DNA of 64,000 nt from HK1 sp965202875 (GTDB lineage Bacteria > Pseudomonadota > Gammaproteobacteria > HK1). Below are positions 63,951 to 64,000 of the stretch, one piece after another. The notes under the pieces are model-generated. The model worked only from the letters and a program-made list of their open reading frames with translations, made no database searches and had not been told where the DNA came from. Positions within the stretch are counted from its first letter, which is position 1. The number at the start of each line of letters is the position of its first letter. The stretch lies in contig OZ241870.1 of the NCBI GenBank assembly GCA_965202875.1, positions 186,001 to 250,000 of the forward strand, written 5' to 3'. The translations under genes and the position numbers were made by a program.

Positions 63951-64000
63951 GGCGTGTTCTCCGGGAACCCTCGCACTCTACCATGCCGGAGCGGCGTCCC

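Overview
The window is GC-rich proteobacterial chromosome. A SohB-type peptidase and a ThiS/ThiG pair lean towards Gammaproteobacteria, but the sequence alone does not fix the lineage. It is unusually full of insertion sequences, group II introns, hairpin repeats and decayed genes, which suggests a lineage with expanded mobile DNA and relaxed selection, for example a host-associated one.

Region 1 (1-5343) is a catabolic block: the 3' part of a TctA-type permease, a GntR/FCD regulator with an operator-like palindrome, a thiamine-diphosphate enzyme resembling 2-hydroxyacyl-CoA lyase / oxalyl-CoA decarboxylase, and a clear formyl-CoA transferase (frc). Together they suggest import, CoA activation and one-carbon cleavage of an oxalate-like or 2-hydroxy acid.

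Region 2 (5734-24812) is a defence and toxin-antitoxin island: a UvrD-type helicase with a C-terminal Fe-S nuclease, parDE, a type III-like mod/res pair whose Res ends in a LexA/S24 peptidase-like domain, hipBA, an AAA-ATPase/DUF1703 protein, hsdR without visible hsdM/hsdS, a DUF45 metalloprotease and a vapBC-like pair. A 567-bp direct repeat holding the S24 domain flanks its second half (14865-15431 and 23386-23952).

Region 3 (24873-51459) is mobile-element territory: a chimeric hacl/frc pseudogene, an IS1182-type element, and three ~3.9-kb composite units (28035-31933, 33379-37244, 40028-43926). The composites have CCCG...GTTGCA terminal repeats and exact 4-bp target duplications (TCAA, GCAA, ATGA). 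Each carries a group II intron. Two carry a 505-aa protein of unknown function and one carries an IS1380-type transposase. The second composite has split an m5C methyltransferase gene from its probable restriction endonuclease. Nested IS4-type copies, IS1380 and IS66 fragments, an IS21 element with in-frame palindromic inserts, and a broken D12 adenine methylase follow.

Region 4 (51866-64000) is more ordinary: an ATC-hydrolase-like protein, gamma-glutamyltransferase, IS5 and IS21 relics, L-carnitine dehydrogenase, a frameshifted acyl-CoA dehydrogenase, a cytochrome b561-like protein, a truncated PIN toxin, thiS-thiG, sohB, and two tandem DUF1640-like coiled-coil membrane proteins.
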